Origin: Parabacteroides faecalis
GTDB taxonomy: Bacteria; Bacteroidota; Bacteroidia; Bacteroidales; Tannerellaceae
DNA: 64,000 bases
NCBI RefSeq assembly: GCF_022809355.1
Contig: NZ_JAKZMM010000010.1
Span: forward strand, 47,738-111,737
Direction of reading: 5' to 3'
The position numbers and the translations under genes are program-made. The notes under the pieces are model-generated. The model was not told the DNA's origin. It searched no databases and was given only the letters and a program-made list of their open reading frames with translations. This document shows, one piece after another, positions 1 to 9,303 of this stretch (position 1 is its first letter; every line of letters starts with the position of its first letter).

Positions 1-2
1 AG

Positions 3-3000
3 CCGGGCGCATATCGGCGTATCTTGGCTGTGACCTTCACCAACAAGGCCACCGACGAGATGAAAGGCCGCATCGTGGAAGAACTCTTCCATTTGGCCAG
101 CGGACAGCCATCAGATTATGTACAGCTATTGGTTTCTTCCTATCAGCTGACGGAAGACGAAGTGCGCCGCCAGGCACGGAAGATATTGATTGCCATCCTG
201 CACGACTATTCAGCCTTCAACATCAGTACAATCGATCGCTTCTTCCAGCAAACCATGCGAGCCTTTACCCGCGAGATCGGTTTGCAGGGTGGATACGGTA
301 TTGAGATGGATCAGGAACGAGTACTTACCGAAGCCATTGATCGCCTCTTGAGCGACTTGGATCAACCGGAGAACAAAGAGTTGCTGGGCTGGCTGCTTCG
401 TTTCGCCGAAGTAAAAGTAGAAGACGGTGGCGAATGGAATTTGCGGCGCGACATCACGGCATTGGGACGCGAGGTATTCAAGGAAAGCTACAAAGTATTC
501 AGCGAAGAAGTAGCCCGCGACATCAGCGACAAGCAAGCCCTAGAAACCTACAAAGACACACTCTACGGCATCATCCGTGCGGTAGAAAAGGAAATTCAGG
601 AGATTGGAAAGAAAGGCTTGGCAATCATGGAACAGTTTGGCTTGACACCTGCCGATTTCAAAGGCGGGAAAACATCACAAATGTTCCATTTCAGCCGATG
701 GGCGGCGGGTGAAATCAAAGAGCCAACCATGACTTTCTGTAGCTTTGCCGATAATCTGGAGGCATGCTTTACCCAAAAGATGAATGCCAGTCAGAAAGCA
801 ATCATTGGTACAGCTTTCGAGAACGGATTGAATGAGTGCATCAAGAAAGCCATTGCCCGCTTTGAGCAAATGATAGACTACAACACCGCCCGCGAGATCA
901 CCCGTTACTATTATACATTGGGCATTCTCACCGATATATCCAATGAGATCTCGGCCTATCGCGAAGAAAAGAACGTGATGCTGATTGCCGACACAACTGA
1001 ACTGCTGAACCGGGTGATTGCCGGAAGCAACGCGCCTTTCATCTACGAAAAGACAGGTACACAGATCGATCACTTCATGATCGACGAGTTCCAAGATACT
1101 AGCGGAATGCAATGGGAGAATTTCCGTCCGCTGATTGAAGAAAGTTTGGCACACAATCGTGCAAATCTGATTGTAGGCGATGTAAAGCAAAGTATCTACC
1201 GCTTCCGTAACTCCGACTGGAAGCTATTGGATGAACAAGTAGCTCGCAATTTCCCGGTAGAAGAAATTCGGGAAGAGACATTGAAAGACAATTGGCGAAG
1301 CTGCCGCCATATTGTAGAGTTTAACAATGCTCTTTTCACCGCTGCACCCTATCTGTTACAGTCTACCTACAACGACGATCTAAGCCAATCATCGTTGGAT
1401 GCCGACGCTCAGGCCGCTTTTTCTACCCGCATCATGGCAGCCTATCAACGAAGTTACCAGCGTGTTCCCAAACCTTTTCAGGAGAAAGACGGACATGTAC
1501 GCGTGGAATTTGTAGCAGATGAAGAAGAAGCCGACTGGAAAGATGAAGCTCTCGAACGTCTTCCCTCTGTCTTGCAGCAACTGCAAACCAACGGTTATGC
1601 CTTAAAAGACATCGCCATTCTGGTACGTACCAACAATGAAGGAGCTCAAGTAGCCAACTATCTGCTGCAATATAAGGAAGAACATCCCGACGATGGGTTC
1701 AGTTATGACCTGATCTCCGACGAAGCCTTATATGTAAACAGTTCGGCAGCCGTGCGTTTCCTCATCGCCATTCTGCATCATCTGAAAAGTCCGGATAATC
1801 CGACATGGGCACAAATGCTTCTATTCTCCTACAGGATTCTGACTTCCGATTGGCAGCGAGCCGACTTCACATTGGAAGAGAAGGCTGAAATGAATCGCCT
1901 ATCAACCTTGCCTTTATACGAAATGGTGGAGGGTTTGTATCGTCTGTTTGATTCATATATCCACGAGAAAGAGCAAGTCTTTGTCCTTGCCTTCCTCGAT
2001 CTGATTGCAGAATATGTACAGAAAGAGAATACGGATTTAGGACGTTTCCTAACTTGGTGGGAAGATTCAGGCATCCGAAAGACGATCGCCACGCCCGACG
2101 GACAAAATGCCATCCGTATTCTGACGGTACATAAATCCAAAGGGTTGGGTTTCCGTGCCGTCATCTTACCTTTTGCCGACTGGGAAATTGATCATAAGCC
2201 TATGAAACCGGTTGTCCTTTGGTGCCATCCGGAAAAAGCTCCATTCAATCGGTTACATCTTGTCCCGGTTCGTTATAGTTCATCGTTGGGAGCTACTATT
2301 TTCGCCCGTGATTACTTTCAGGAACGTTTACATGCCTACATCGACAACCTGAATACGTTGTATGTAGCGTTCACCCGCTCGAAAGAAGAATTGATTATCT
2401 TCTCGCCACGTCCGAAAAAAGTCAAAGACGATGGTTCCTTGGAAAAAATCAGCAGCATTTCCGATCTATTGTGGAGTAGTTTGCTACAAGCTATTCCTGA
2501 TACCTCAGAAGGCGAACAACTTATCCCGCTTGCCTCTTCTTTCGACTGGGAAAACAACCTATTCGAACAAGGACATTGGTGGAAACCTGAGCAAAAGACG
2601 GCCAATACATTGATACAGGAATTTCCATTGGGTAAATTACAATCCATCTCGTCTGATAACCGATTGCATCTGCGCTTACGTGGACGAAACTATTTCTTCG
2701 ATGACAACCAACGTAAACAAGGTTCGCTGATGCATGAAGTCCTGAGTATTGTTCGTGTTCCGGAAGATATTCCTCAAGCTGTCCACCGGTATCAGGAACA
2801 AGGTGTGATTAGTCAAGAAGAAGAGATTCAGTTAATCCAACAATTACAAGCCTGTCTGCAACAACCAGAAGTACAACGCTGGTATAACGGTCAGGCCAAA
2901 ATACTGAATGAAGTTGATATCTTATTCGGGAAAGGCGAAACCAAGCGGCCCGACCGAGTTATGATTTATGCAGATGAAGTGGTCATCCTCGATTATAAAT

Positions 3001-3137
3001 TCGGAGGAAAGATCAGTCGTAGTCACCAGACACAAATGCGTAATTATATCCGGCTGATCCGGCAAATGGGATACAAAAACGTTTCCGCATACTTATGGTA
3101 TGTCACATTATCCCGCATTGAAGCGGTGAAAGCATGA
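3..3137 (+). CDS. UvrD/RecB-like helicase-nuclease (AddA-type), 5' partial
   Basis: ATP-dependent DNA helicase with a C-terminal nuclease domain, of the kind that processes double-strand breaks (RecB/AddA group of superfamily 1). The frame is open to the window edge. It enters just before motif Ia (AVTFTNKA), so the Walker A segment lies outside and the TTG at 24 is not a credible start. Visible motifs: DEFQDT (motif II, about residue 350 counted from base 24), VGDVKQSIYRFR (motif III, about 385), TVHKSKGLGF (motif V, about 700), VAFTRS (motif VI, about 780) and a PD-(D/E)xK nuclease signature with PDRV and LDYKFG near residue 990. An AddB-like partner would be expected upstream, outside the window. 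Family assignment is firm; the exact subfamily is inferred. Confidence 0.9.
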   Translation, partial: PGAYRRILAVTFTNKATDEMKGRIVEELFHLASGQPSDYVQLLVSSYQLTEDEVRRQARKILIAILHDYSAFNISTIDRFFQQTMRAFTREIGLQGGYGIEMDQERVLTEAIDRLLSDLDQPENKELLGWLLRFAEVKVEDGGEWNLRRDITALGREVFKESYKVFSEEVARDISDKQALETYKDTLYGIIRAVEKEIQEIGKKGLAIMEQFGLTPADFKGGKTSQMFHFSRWAAGEIKEPTMTFCSFADNLEACFTQKMNASQKAIIGTAFENGLNECIKKAIARFEQMIDYNTAREITRYYYTLGILTDISNEISAYREEKNVMLIADTTELLNRVIAGSNAPFIYEKTGTQIDHFMIDEFQDTSGMQWENFRPLIEESLAHNRANLIVGDVKQSIYRFRNSDWKLLDEQVARNFPVEEIREETLKDNWRSCRHIVEFNNALFTAAPYLLQSTYNDDLSQSSLDADAQAAFSTRIMAAYQRSYQRVPKPFQEKDGHVRVEFVADEEEADWKDEALERLPSVLQQLQTNGYALKDIAILVRTNNEGAQVANYLLQYKEEHPDDGFSYDLISDEALYVNSSAAVRFLIAILHHLKSPDNPTWAQMLLFSYRILTSDWQRADFTLEEKAEMNRLSTLPLYEMVEGLYRLFDSYIHEKEQVFVLAFLDLIAEYVQKENTDLGRFLTWWEDSGIRKTIATPDGQNAIRILTVHKSKGLGFRAVILPFADWEIDHKPMKPVVLWCHPEKAPFNRLHLVPVRYSSSLGATIFARDYFQERLHAYIDNLNTLYVAFTRSKEELIIFSPRPKKVKDDGSLEKISSISDLLWSSLLQAIPDTSEGEQLIPLASSFDWENNLFEQGHWWKPEQKTANTLIQEFPLGKLQSISSDNRLHLRLRGRNYFFDDNQRKQGSLMHEVLSIVRVPEDIPQAVHRYQEQGVISQEEEIQLIQQLQACLQQPEVQRWYNGQAKILNEVDILFGKGETKRPDRVMIYADEVVILDYKFGGKISRSHQTQMRNYIRLIRQMGYKNVSAYLWYVTLSRIEAVKA

Positions 3138-3142
3138 TTTTA

Positions 3143-3174
3143 TTTGGGATATTCCATAAAAATAAATACTTTTG
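3143..3174 (+). promoter_or_regulatory. Bacteroidetes-type promoter for psd-pssA
   Basis: TTTG, a 20-base spacer, then TACTTTTG, an exact match to the primary sigma consensus TTTG-N19-21-TAnnTTTG. Transcription would begin around 3181, about 27 bases before the psd ATG. The in-frame TTG at 3172 lies inside the -7 box and so cannot be the start codon. Confidence 0.75.
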
Positions 3175-3207
3175 CAATCTATAACAAAAAAAGATTCAGT
3201 TAGAAAA

Positions 3208-3879
3208 ATGAAGGTACACAGAGAAGGAACCGGTTTACTGCTTGCTTTATTTACAATATTCTTTATTGTAAATCTTGTCTTGTATCATACTGTCGGCAAA
3301 GGAGGACTTTTCTATACCGTTGCTTTTGTAACAACCGTCTTTTTTTTGTTGGTATTAAACTTCTTCCGGAGTCCATTCCGCCGTTTCCCTTATGATTCGG
3401 AAGGATTGGTCATTTCTCCTGCAGACGGTACTATTGTTGCGATCGAAGAAGTAATGGAGAATGAAATCCTGCATCGTAAATGCCTGCAAATTTCGGTCTT
3501 CATGTCGGTTTTCAACGTACATGCCAACTGGTTTCCTGTAAACGGAACGGTTAAATATGTCTCTCATAACAACGGACGTTTCATGGCTGCTTATTTACCA
3601 AAGAGTAGTACTGAAAACGAACGGTCGGCTGTCGTTATTACAACACGTAACGGAGTAGAAGTAATGGCCCGGCAAATTGCTGGAGCTTTGGCACGCCGTA
3701 TTGTTACGTATGCCAAACCAGGAGACAAATGCCATGTGGACGAACAAATGGGGTTCATTAAATTCGGTTCCCGCGTAGATGTTTATTTGCCGGTAGGAAC
3801 AGAAGTCCTGGTCGAAATGGACCAAAAGGTAACAGGAAACCAAACTCCTATCGCTCGTTTAGGGAAATTAAACAACTAA
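3208..3879 (+). CDS. psd: Phosphatidylserine decarboxylase proenzyme
   Basis: Converts phosphatidylserine to phosphatidylethanolamine, the main membrane phospholipid step that follows PssA. The product is 223 aa. Two hydrophobic segments lie at about residues 9-25 and 36-52, followed by the catalytic domain. The self-cleavage site is the GS of KFGSRVDVY: Ser188 should become the pyruvoyl group, as in the short GS-type (Psd-A) enzymes. The ATG at 3208 is preferred over an in-frame TTG because that TTG sits in the promoter -7 box. pssA follows after 4 bases, so the two steps of the pathway are co-transcribed. Confidence 0.93.
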   Translation: MKVHREGTGLLLALFTIFFIVNLVLYHTVGKGGLFYTVAFVTTVFFLLVLNFFRSPFRRFPYDSEGLVISPADGTIVAIEEVMENEILHRKCLQISVFMSVFNVHANWFPVNGTVKYVSHNNGRFMAAYLPKSSTENERSAVVITTRNGVEVMARQIAGALARRIVTYAKPGDKCHVDEQMGFIKFGSRVDVYLPVGTEVLVEMDQKVTGNQTPIARLGKLNN

Positions 3880-3883
3880 AGAA

Positions 3884-4585
3884 ATGAATCTAATCAAACA
3901 CATTCCCAATACAATTACATGCCTGAACCTATTTTCAGGATGTATGTCGATTGTTGCTGCTATCGGAGGTGATTTGCGTACAGCTTTTATCTGGATTGTC
4001 GGAGCTGCGGTCTTCGATTTTATGGACGGCTTTGCTGCACGTTTACTGAAAGCCTATTCACCCATGGGTAAAGAACTGGATTCTCTCTCAGATGTGGTTA
4101 GTTTTGGAGTTGCTCCGGGAATGATTCTCTATTCTTTGTTTTCACAAGCAGCCCTTCTGATGAATTTACAAGGTTGTTTGGCTTTGCTTCCTTTTTGTGC
4201 CTTTGTAATTCCCGTCTTTTCCGGATTACGATTAGCTAAGTTCAATATAGATGAACGGCAAACAACCTCGTTTATTGGTCTGCCTGTTCCGGCACATGCT
4301 CTGTTTTGGGGTTCGCTCGCTTATTCCGTACAAGCTTGGTTGCCCATGAATGCTTCCTGGTTATTATATGGAGGCATTATCTTAGCGTGTCTTACTTCCT
4401 ATCTGTTAGTCTCTGAAATACCGATGTTCTCCATGAAAGTCAAATCAGTTTCATGGAAAGGGAACGAATGCCGATACATCTTGCTTTTGGCTGCGATTCT
4501 ATTTATTGCGTTTTGGGGCTACTTAGGAATAGCCGGAACCATTGTGCTTTATTTTATCTTGTCTCTTTTTAACAGGAATAAGTAA
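3884..4585 (+). CDS. pssA: CDP-diacylglycerol--serine O-phosphatidyltransferase
   Basis: Makes phosphatidylserine from CDP-diacylglycerol and serine in the inner membrane; the product feeds the adjacent decarboxylase. The CDP-alcohol phosphatidyltransferase signature DGx2ARx8Gx3Dx3D is complete, with D48-G49, A52-R53, G62, D66 and D70. About six to eight hydrophobic segments span the 233 residues, as expected for the family. It lies 4 bases after psd and before a small membrane protein gene. Confidence 0.94.
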   Translation: MNLIKHIPNTITCLNLFSGCMSIVAAIGGDLRTAFIWIVGAAVFDFMDGFAARLLKAYSPMGKELDSLSDVVSFGVAPGMILYSLFSQAALLMNLQGCLALLPFCAFVIPVFSGLRLAKFNIDERQTTSFIGLPVPAHALFWGSLAYSVQAWLPMNASWLLYGGIILACLTSYLLVSEIPMFSMKVKSVSWKGNECRYILLLAAILFIAFWGYLGIAGTIVLYFILSLFNRNK

Positions 4586-4642
4586 ACCTCTCTTCATGAG
4601 AATTTGTTTTTCTGTTTGAGTACTTAATTCTATATAGTGTTT

Positions 4643-4948
4643 ATGTTTAAATTCTTATTTTTTATAGTGTTTCTTTTCTTTCTGCTCGTATTCTTATTGG
4701 GCTTTTCCTTGTTACGCGGATTGAAAAGATTCTTGTTTGGTGACGGAGGAAACCAAAGACAACAAACTTACCAACGAAGAACAACCTCGCAATCTCAAAA
4801 CCAAACGTATGGCTCTCAAAAGACTTCATCTACCGACTCGTATGCAAACGCTGAAGAAGTAGAAGATCCACCTCGTAGTTGGAAACGCAGAAGAAAAATT
4901 TATAGCCAAAACGAAGGTGAATATGTCGATTATGAAGAGGTAAAATAA
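4643..4948 (+). CDS. Small membrane protein, DUF4834-like
   Basis: 101-residue protein of unknown function. One very hydrophobic N-terminal helix (about residues 2-25, rich in Phe and Leu) is followed by a Gly/Gln-rich, Ser/Thr-rich, probably disordered polar tail ending in acidic residues (EYVDYEEVK). This layout resembles the Bacteroidetes DUF4834 family. A GTG lies two codons upstream at 4637, but the ATG at 4643 is the more natural start. It is 57 bases after pssA on the same strand and may be read from the psd promoter. Confidence 0.6.
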   Translation: MFKFLFFIVFLFFLLVFLLGFSLLRGLKRFLFGDGGNQRQQTYQRRTTSQSQNQTYGSQKTSSTDSYANAEEVEDPPRSWKRRRKIYSQNEGEYVDYEEVK

Positions 4949-4982
4949 TAAGGTAAATAAAACCATACATAATTATAATAGC

Positions 4983-6149
4983 ATGAAAAAGTTGTTTTCT
5001 TTCATGGGTTGTTGTTTATTGGCAGCCTGTTCCTCTCATCAACCTGGTGAGATTTCCGGTTCGTTATCAGGAGTTGGAAGTGACACCTTACTTGTTCGTT
5101 CATTTGTTATGTATCCGACAAACACCGGACGTCCGGAACTAGATTTGGATACCGTTCCATTAGTAAATGGCAAGTTTTCATTAAACCTAGGAAATAGCAC
5201 TGATTTAAGATATGTTCAAATCGGAGAATTTCCTTCATCTAAATCCAATCCAGATGGAAGCAGACCTGCAGTATCTATGGAAGTGATTCCTCTCGTTTTA
5301 TTACCGGGAAAATATGTAACGGTCGAAGGTTCATTACATAAATATAAATTAGGCGGTGCACCTTTCTATGAATCCTTGAATGAGCTGAATACTAAAATGG
5401 AACCTATTGTTCAAAAGACAGATTCCTTGTCGTCTGCATATCGCAAGAAAGCTCAGGAAGGTGTTTCACAAGAAGAAGTTCAAAAGGTTGCAGCCCAAAT
5501 CGAGAAAGTACAAGAAGAAATTAAGGAAACTTATATTCATTTTATAAAAGAGCATGCTGATCAGGATGTATCTGTTTTTTTACTGACACATGGAGCTTTG
5601 GAAGGTGATGAATTGAAAGAATTACTTGACTTGATAGCCGAACCAGTACGCAACGGCGTGATGGCCCCCATGTATCAATCGATCAAGCAGGCATACGAAA
5701 AACAGGAAGAACGTCGGAAAGCACAGGAAAAGATTAAGGAAGGTGCTCCTGCTCCCGAATTTACCTTGAAAGATATTAATGGAAAGGACTTCTCTCTTTC
5801 TTCTCTGAAAGGTAAATATGTCATCCTGGATTTTTGGGGAAGTTGGTGCGGCTGGTGTATCAAAGGCATTCCAGATCTGAAGAAAGCTTATGAGAAATAT
5901 AAGGGTCAACTGGAAATTGTAGGAATTGACTGCAATGATACAGAGGAGAAATGGAAAGCAGCCGTTGAGAAACATACTTTACCCTGGATTCATGTCCGCA
6001 ACGAAGGTAATCCGGATGTAACTTTGCTTTACGGAATAGAAGGTTTTCCGACCAAGATTATTCTGGATAAAGAAGGAAATATTGTAAAAACGGTTGTAGG
6101 AGAAGATCCTGAGTTTTACAAACACCTGGATGCTTTAATGAAAAAATAG
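4983..6149 (+). CDS. Thioredoxin-fold lipoprotein (AhpC/TSA-Redoxin, DUF4369-like N-terminus)
   Basis: Envelope thiol-disulfide oxidoreductase of 388 aa. The N-terminus is a lipoprotein signal with lipobox LAAC, predicted to be lipidated at about Cys16. Residues 20-130 look like the DUF4369 beta domain common in Bacteroidetes. A Glu/Lys/Gln-rich helical stretch spans about 150-240, then a thioredoxin domain starts near 245 with active site WCGWC (Cys289, Cys292) and a cis-Pro region GFPTKII. Proteins of this build (TlpA/ResA-like) reduce or shuffle disulfides in exported proteins; the target here is unknown. A hairpin terminator follows. Confidence 0.85.
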   Translation: MKKLFSFMGCCLLAACSSHQPGEISGSLSGVGSDTLLVRSFVMYPTNTGRPELDLDTVPLVNGKFSLNLGNSTDLRYVQIGEFPSSKSNPDGSRPAVSMEVIPLVLLPGKYVTVEGSLHKYKLGGAPFYESLNELNTKMEPIVQKTDSLSSAYRKKAQEGVSQEEVQKVAAQIEKVQEEIKETYIHFIKEHADQDVSVFLLTHGALEGDELKELLDLIAEPVRNGVMAPMYQSIKQAYEKQEERRKAQEKIKEGAPAPEFTLKDINGKDFSLSSLKGKYVILDFWGSWCGWCIKGIPDLKKAYEKYKGQLEIVGIDCNDTEEKWKAAVEKHTLPWIHVRNEGNPDVTLLYGIEGFPTKIILDKEGNIVKTVVGEDPEFYKHLDALMKK

Positions 6150-6189
6150 GATAAAAAAGAGCTCTGAAAAAAGGTAATAAGCAATGGAG

Positions 6190-6250
6190 AAAAAGCCGGC
6201 GTATTTTTGTCAATTTACGCCGGCTTTTCATAAAAATACGCCGGCTTTTT
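6190..6250. terminator. Three-copy GCCGGCGTA inverted repeat between convergent genes
   Basis: Three copies of one element lie between the thioredoxin-like gene and tadA. The first copy (6190-6208, AAAAAGCCGGCGTATTTTT) pairs with the second (6216-6228, 13 bp) or, over 19 bp, with the third (6232-6250). Both hairpins end in a T-run on the plus strand and have an A-run upstream, so the element could stop transcription from both sides. A related hairpin occurs at 48136-48163. Confidence 0.7.
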
Positions 6251-6261
6251 GGAGAAAGACT

Positions 6262-6708
6262 TTACCTCCTTTTTTCTTGAAAGAAACGTTTCATTTCGGC
6301 TGCGCATTCTTCTTCCAGAACACCTTTCTTGACAACAGCTTTCGGATGGAAAGCTTGTGGCGCAAACCGGCTATATCCTCGTTTCTCGTCTGATGCTCCA
6401 TATACAACCGTTGACAATTGCGACCAACCAATTGCTCCTGCACACATAATACAAGGCTCGACCGTCACATACAAGGTACAACCCGTCAGATACTTTGCTC
6501 CCAACACATTGGTTGCCGCTGTAATAGCCAACATTTCGGCATGTGCCGTCACATCATTCAGCCGTTCCGTCTGATTATGTGCCCGGGCAATGATTTTTCC
6601 CTGGCAAGTAATGACGGCTCCGACGGGAATTTCTCCTTCTTCAGCGGCAGCCTGCGCTTCCTGAAGTGCCTGTTTCATGAAATATATGTCGTCGTACGGG
6701 TTGATCAT
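6262..6708 (-). CDS. tadA: tRNA-specific adenosine deaminase (TadA-like)
   Basis: Zinc-dependent nucleoside deaminase; the family member of this length converts adenosine 34 to inosine in tRNA-Arg(ACG). The zinc site is complete: HAE at residues 56-58 (His56 ligand, Glu58 proton shuttle) and PCxxC at 85-89 (Cys86, Cys89). The 148 aa length matches TadA rather than the shorter cytidine deaminases. Its ATG overlaps the end of the upstream small gene by 4 bases, so the two are translationally coupled. Guanine deaminase specificity is the main alternative. Confidence 0.88.
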   Translation of the reverse strand: MINPYDDIYFMKQALQEAQAAAEEGEIPVGAVITCQGKIIARAHNQTERLNDVTAHAEMLAITAATNVLGAKYLTGCTLYVTVEPCIMCAGAIGWSQLSTVVYGASDEKRGYSRFAPQAFHPKAVVKKGVLEEECAAEMKRFFQEKRR

Positions 6709-6932
6709 CTTCTCATTTCATTTTCATTAAACAATGTCGGATAATCTTCTTCCAGTGTCCGCATAATATGCGAAAGAATCGTTTCCCGATACCACCTCGA
6801 TTTATTGGCAATCCGGTATTTATCAAGATAACGCTGCACCGTCTTATACTCATCATCGTTGAGCATAAACGTAATCTTATGAATCCTGGGATGATTCGGC
6901 TGTGCCACTGAATATTTCTTTGTCCGTTTCAT
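6705..6932 (-). CDS. Small ribbon-helix-helix-like protein
   Basis: 75-residue basic protein starting MKRTKKYSV. The stretch KITFMLNDDEYKTVQRYL followed by a helix around KSRWYRETIL has the beta-helix-helix pattern of Arc/MetJ-type DNA binders, but I do not recognise a named family. The ATG at 6932 is chosen over a TTG 11 codons upstream because the -7 box TACTTTTG (6944-6937, minus strand) overlaps the longer version. It overlaps tadA by 4 bases. The role is unknown; DNA binding is inferred from the pattern only. Confidence 0.65.
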   Translation of the reverse strand: MKRTKKYSVAQPNHPRIHKITFMLNDDEYKTVQRYLDKYRIANKSRWYRETILSHIMRTLEEDYPTLFNENEMRR

Positions 6933-6936
6933 GTTA

Positions 6937-6985
6937 CAAAAGTACAAGGCTTCGTGGAAATACAAAAGAATAATCTGTATATTTG
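6937..6985. promoter_or_regulatory. Divergent promoters for the RHH gene-tadA and yraN
   Basis: Minus strand: TACTTTTG (6944-6937), with TTTG 18 bases upstream (6966-6963). Plus strand: TATATTTG (6978-6985) ahead of the yraN ATG at 7000. Both match TAnnTTTG. The two transcripts diverge from within 67 bases and the core elements interleave. Confidence 0.6.
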
Positions 6986-6999
6986 CGAAAAACCTAATT

Positions 7000-7368
7000 A
7001 TGGCGGAAAGGAATAATACAGGAAAAGAAGGTGAATCGGAAGCTCGTGCTTACCTGGAAAAACAAGGATATCAAATATTACATACCAATTGGCACTTTCA
7101 TCATTACGAACTTGACCTGGTAGCTATCTATGAAGGTGAATTAATCGTCGTAGAAGTAAAGACACGATCGGTCGGTTGCCTGTTACCGCCCGAAGAAGCC
7201 GTCGACCAAAAGAAGATCAAACGCATTGTAGCTGCTACCGATGCTTATATCCGATATTTCAACAACCCGCTTCCTGTTCGTTTTGATATTATCACAATGC
7301 AGAAAGAAAACGGACGGTATTCAGTCCAAGAGCATATTGAAGATGCCTTTTATGCTCCAGTACACTGA
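7000..7368 (+). CDS. YraN/UPF0102 family endonuclease-like protein
   Basis: 122-residue protein of the UPF0102 (YraN) family, which has a restriction-endonuclease-like fold; cellular function is not established. The catalytic-type residues are present: E37-x-D39 in HYELDLVA and E52-V-K54 in VVEVKTRS. The ATG at 7000 begins the usual family N-terminus (GKEGESEARAYLEKQGY) and falls just after the TATATTTG box; an in-frame extension to 6931 would run through the promoter. Confidence 0.87.
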   Translation: MAERNNTGKEGESEARAYLEKQGYQILHTNWHFHHYELDLVAIYEGELIVVEVKTRSVGCLLPPEEAVDQKKIKRIVAATDAYIRYFNNPLPVRFDIITMQKENGRYSVQEHIEDAFYAPVH

Positions 7369-7389
7369 ATACCGCCAGTAATTCTATTT

Positions 7390-9285
7390 TTACCAAACCT
7401 GAATTCTCATTTCACCTGCCTGCAAGGACTCCAACGGTCCACTTGTCGGATGTTCTCCCCGTGGATTTCCCAAATAATCATAGTTGATCTGAATCGGTTT
7501 CCCATCCGGATACTCATACCGTTGCTTCGGCAGTTTCGCTGTTCCCAACTTATCTGTCGTGATCATTTGCGTCTCAACCTGTTTTAAATCCTTGTTCTTA
7601 ATAACAAGAAAGACTTTATCACCTTCTTCTTCAATCCTGACATCAGGAACAAAAGAGGCATCTACCAATTTATGGTCTTCATTCACAAACGGAACAGCCG
7701 CTCCATAATAAACGTTTCCATCCACATACATCGGATAAGCCGTCTTTTCATACCCTTTCAGACCAAAAGAGCCAAGCGCTTTATCGGAGTTTTCAAAATC
7801 TACCGTAGCAAAAAGGTTATTATAGAAACGATCGTCTCCACCCGGAATAATAGACAAACCGGCAACTTCTGTAGAATGAGGCAAGAAGTAAGGAGTATAA
7901 CGTCCATGTTCAACGTAATTATGGATCTTACCGCAAATCAGGTTATGCACATACGCGCCACCTTGTGATTGCTCCAAGATACTCCGGTGAGAAGCCAGGA
8001 TATTATTCTCAACTAAGAACGGTCCATGATTGACTTCCAGGAAAATATCTTCCAGATCATTGCCATAAAACAAATTAGAAGAGACATGTGTCCCCTGTGT
8101 CATCCAGTCTAGCCACAAAGCACGGCCAGTATTATGAATCCGGTTATGGGCAATTCGGGCATCCAAAGCCGCATGGAACTTAATCCCACCGATTTCAGCT
8201 CCACTAAATTGACGTTTCGTCCAAATATCATAAATATGGTTATTCTCGATCACCGAGAAAGAAGCTCCCATACTTCCGCACATACCGGTTTGTTCGCAGG
8301 CAAAGATCGTATTGTTACGTACAATATGATGGCCGATATTATCTTTGTTCCAACCTTCGCGAATGGCATTGAATGTTACTTCTATATAATGTAAAGAGCC
8401 ATCAATACTAGTATCACTCAGCCATTTGTTATGACCGCTGTTACGTTCTTTTCCCAAGGTAATGCCGGAACATTTCGAATTGCTTATGACATTGTTCTCG
8501 ATAATCCAGCCTTTATTCCAATGTGTTGCCACCATTCCGATTTGCTCTGCAGTCGGAGCTGCCCATTGTGTAGCAGCCTGACTGATATGGAATCCACTTA
8601 TCGTTAGGTAATTGATTCCTTTTTTCTCCGGATAGAAACAAGTTCTTCTCACACTGATTTCGACAAGTTCCTTATTCGGATCAGCTTTATGGAAGTTTGC
8701 CCAAATGGTTGTTTCCTGCTCATTATGTTCGCAATACCATGTATAAGTCGAACCTTCCGGATCTTGCGCATTCGGAAGAGCTTCCGGATGATAAACTTTC
8801 TCAAGCGTTTCTTTTTCATACAGAGACTTATCATTCAAGAAAACTTCACCGGTATGGTGTACACGACCGTAGTTATCAAACCAGTCACCATAGATTTCAT
8901 CTATATAAGGATTATAGGAACCAAAGAAAGAGTTCGGCAACACAACTTTCCAAACCCCTTTTTGTCCTTCTACGGGTTTCCAGTTCGTAATACGTTCCGA
9001 GCCTTTGATTTCAACCCGCTCTCCGGGAGCTGCCCGATAAACAATCCGTCGGGAATCACTCTCTCCGCCACGAGGTGGATTTACCCATTCCCGGTAAGTT
9101 CCGGCATGAACAGTAATCACATCGCCCGGATAAGCAAACTTTGCGGCTTGACCGATTGTCCGGAACGGAGCATCTATCGTCCCGCTATTCGTATCTTTTC
9201 CTTTCACCGAGACATGATATTCGACAGCCCAAACCGTACTGCCCACGCTCAGCAAGGCCCATAACAAGAAATACTTTATCTTCAT
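7390..9285 (-). CDS. Secreted right-handed parallel beta-helix protein (pectate-lyase-like fold)
   Basis: 631-residue exported protein with a signal peptide (about residues 1-20, ending VWA). The mature start (VSVKGKDTNSGTIDAPFRTIGQA...) is typical of DUF1565/beta-helix proteins. Repeated rungs of the type NNTI, ENNHIYD and HNRIHNTG run from about residue 230 to 440, and a beta-rich C-terminal part follows. Bacteroidetes proteins of this build include polysaccharide lyases and glycosidases such as GH141; I cannot assign a substrate. It is the last gene of the corrinoid operon, 18 bases after the corrinoid protein gene, which suggests a shared substrate. Fold assignment is fairly sure; activity is inferred. 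Confidence 0.75.
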   Translation of the reverse strand: MKIKYFLLWALLSVGSTVWAVEYHVSVKGKDTNSGTIDAPFRTIGQAAKFAYPGDVITVHAGTYREWVNPPRGGESDSRRIVYRAAPGERVEIKGSERITNWKPVEGQKGVWKVVLPNSFFGSYNPYIDEIYGDWFDNYGRVHHTGEVFLNDKSLYEKETLEKVYHPEALPNAQDPEGSTYTWYCEHNEQETTIWANFHKADPNKELVEISVRRTCFYPEKKGINYLTISGFHISQAATQWAAPTAEQIGMVATHWNKGWIIENNVISNSKCSGITLGKERNSGHNKWLSDTSIDGSLHYIEVTFNAIREGWNKDNIGHHIVRNNTIFACEQTGMCGSMGASFSVIENNHIYDIWTKRQFSGAEIGGIKFHAALDARIAHNRIHNTGRALWLDWMTQGTHVSSNLFYGNDLEDIFLEVNHGPFLVENNILASHRSILEQSQGGAYVHNLICGKIHNYVEHGRYTPYFLPHSTEVAGLSIIPGGDDRFYNNLFATVDFENSDKALGSFGLKGYEKTAYPMYVDGNVYYGAAVPFVNEDHKLVDASFVPDVRIEEEGDKVFLVIKNKDLKQVETQMITTDKLGTAKLPKQRYEYPDGKPIQINYDYLGNPRGEHPTSGPLESLQAGEMRIQVW

Positions 9286-9303
9286 AATGACAGACGGTTA
9301 AGT

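Noticed and set aside
6184..6393. 69-codon plus-strand frame over the terminator and the tadA 3' end
   Set aside because: It spans the three-copy hairpin and runs antisense to tadA; no support.
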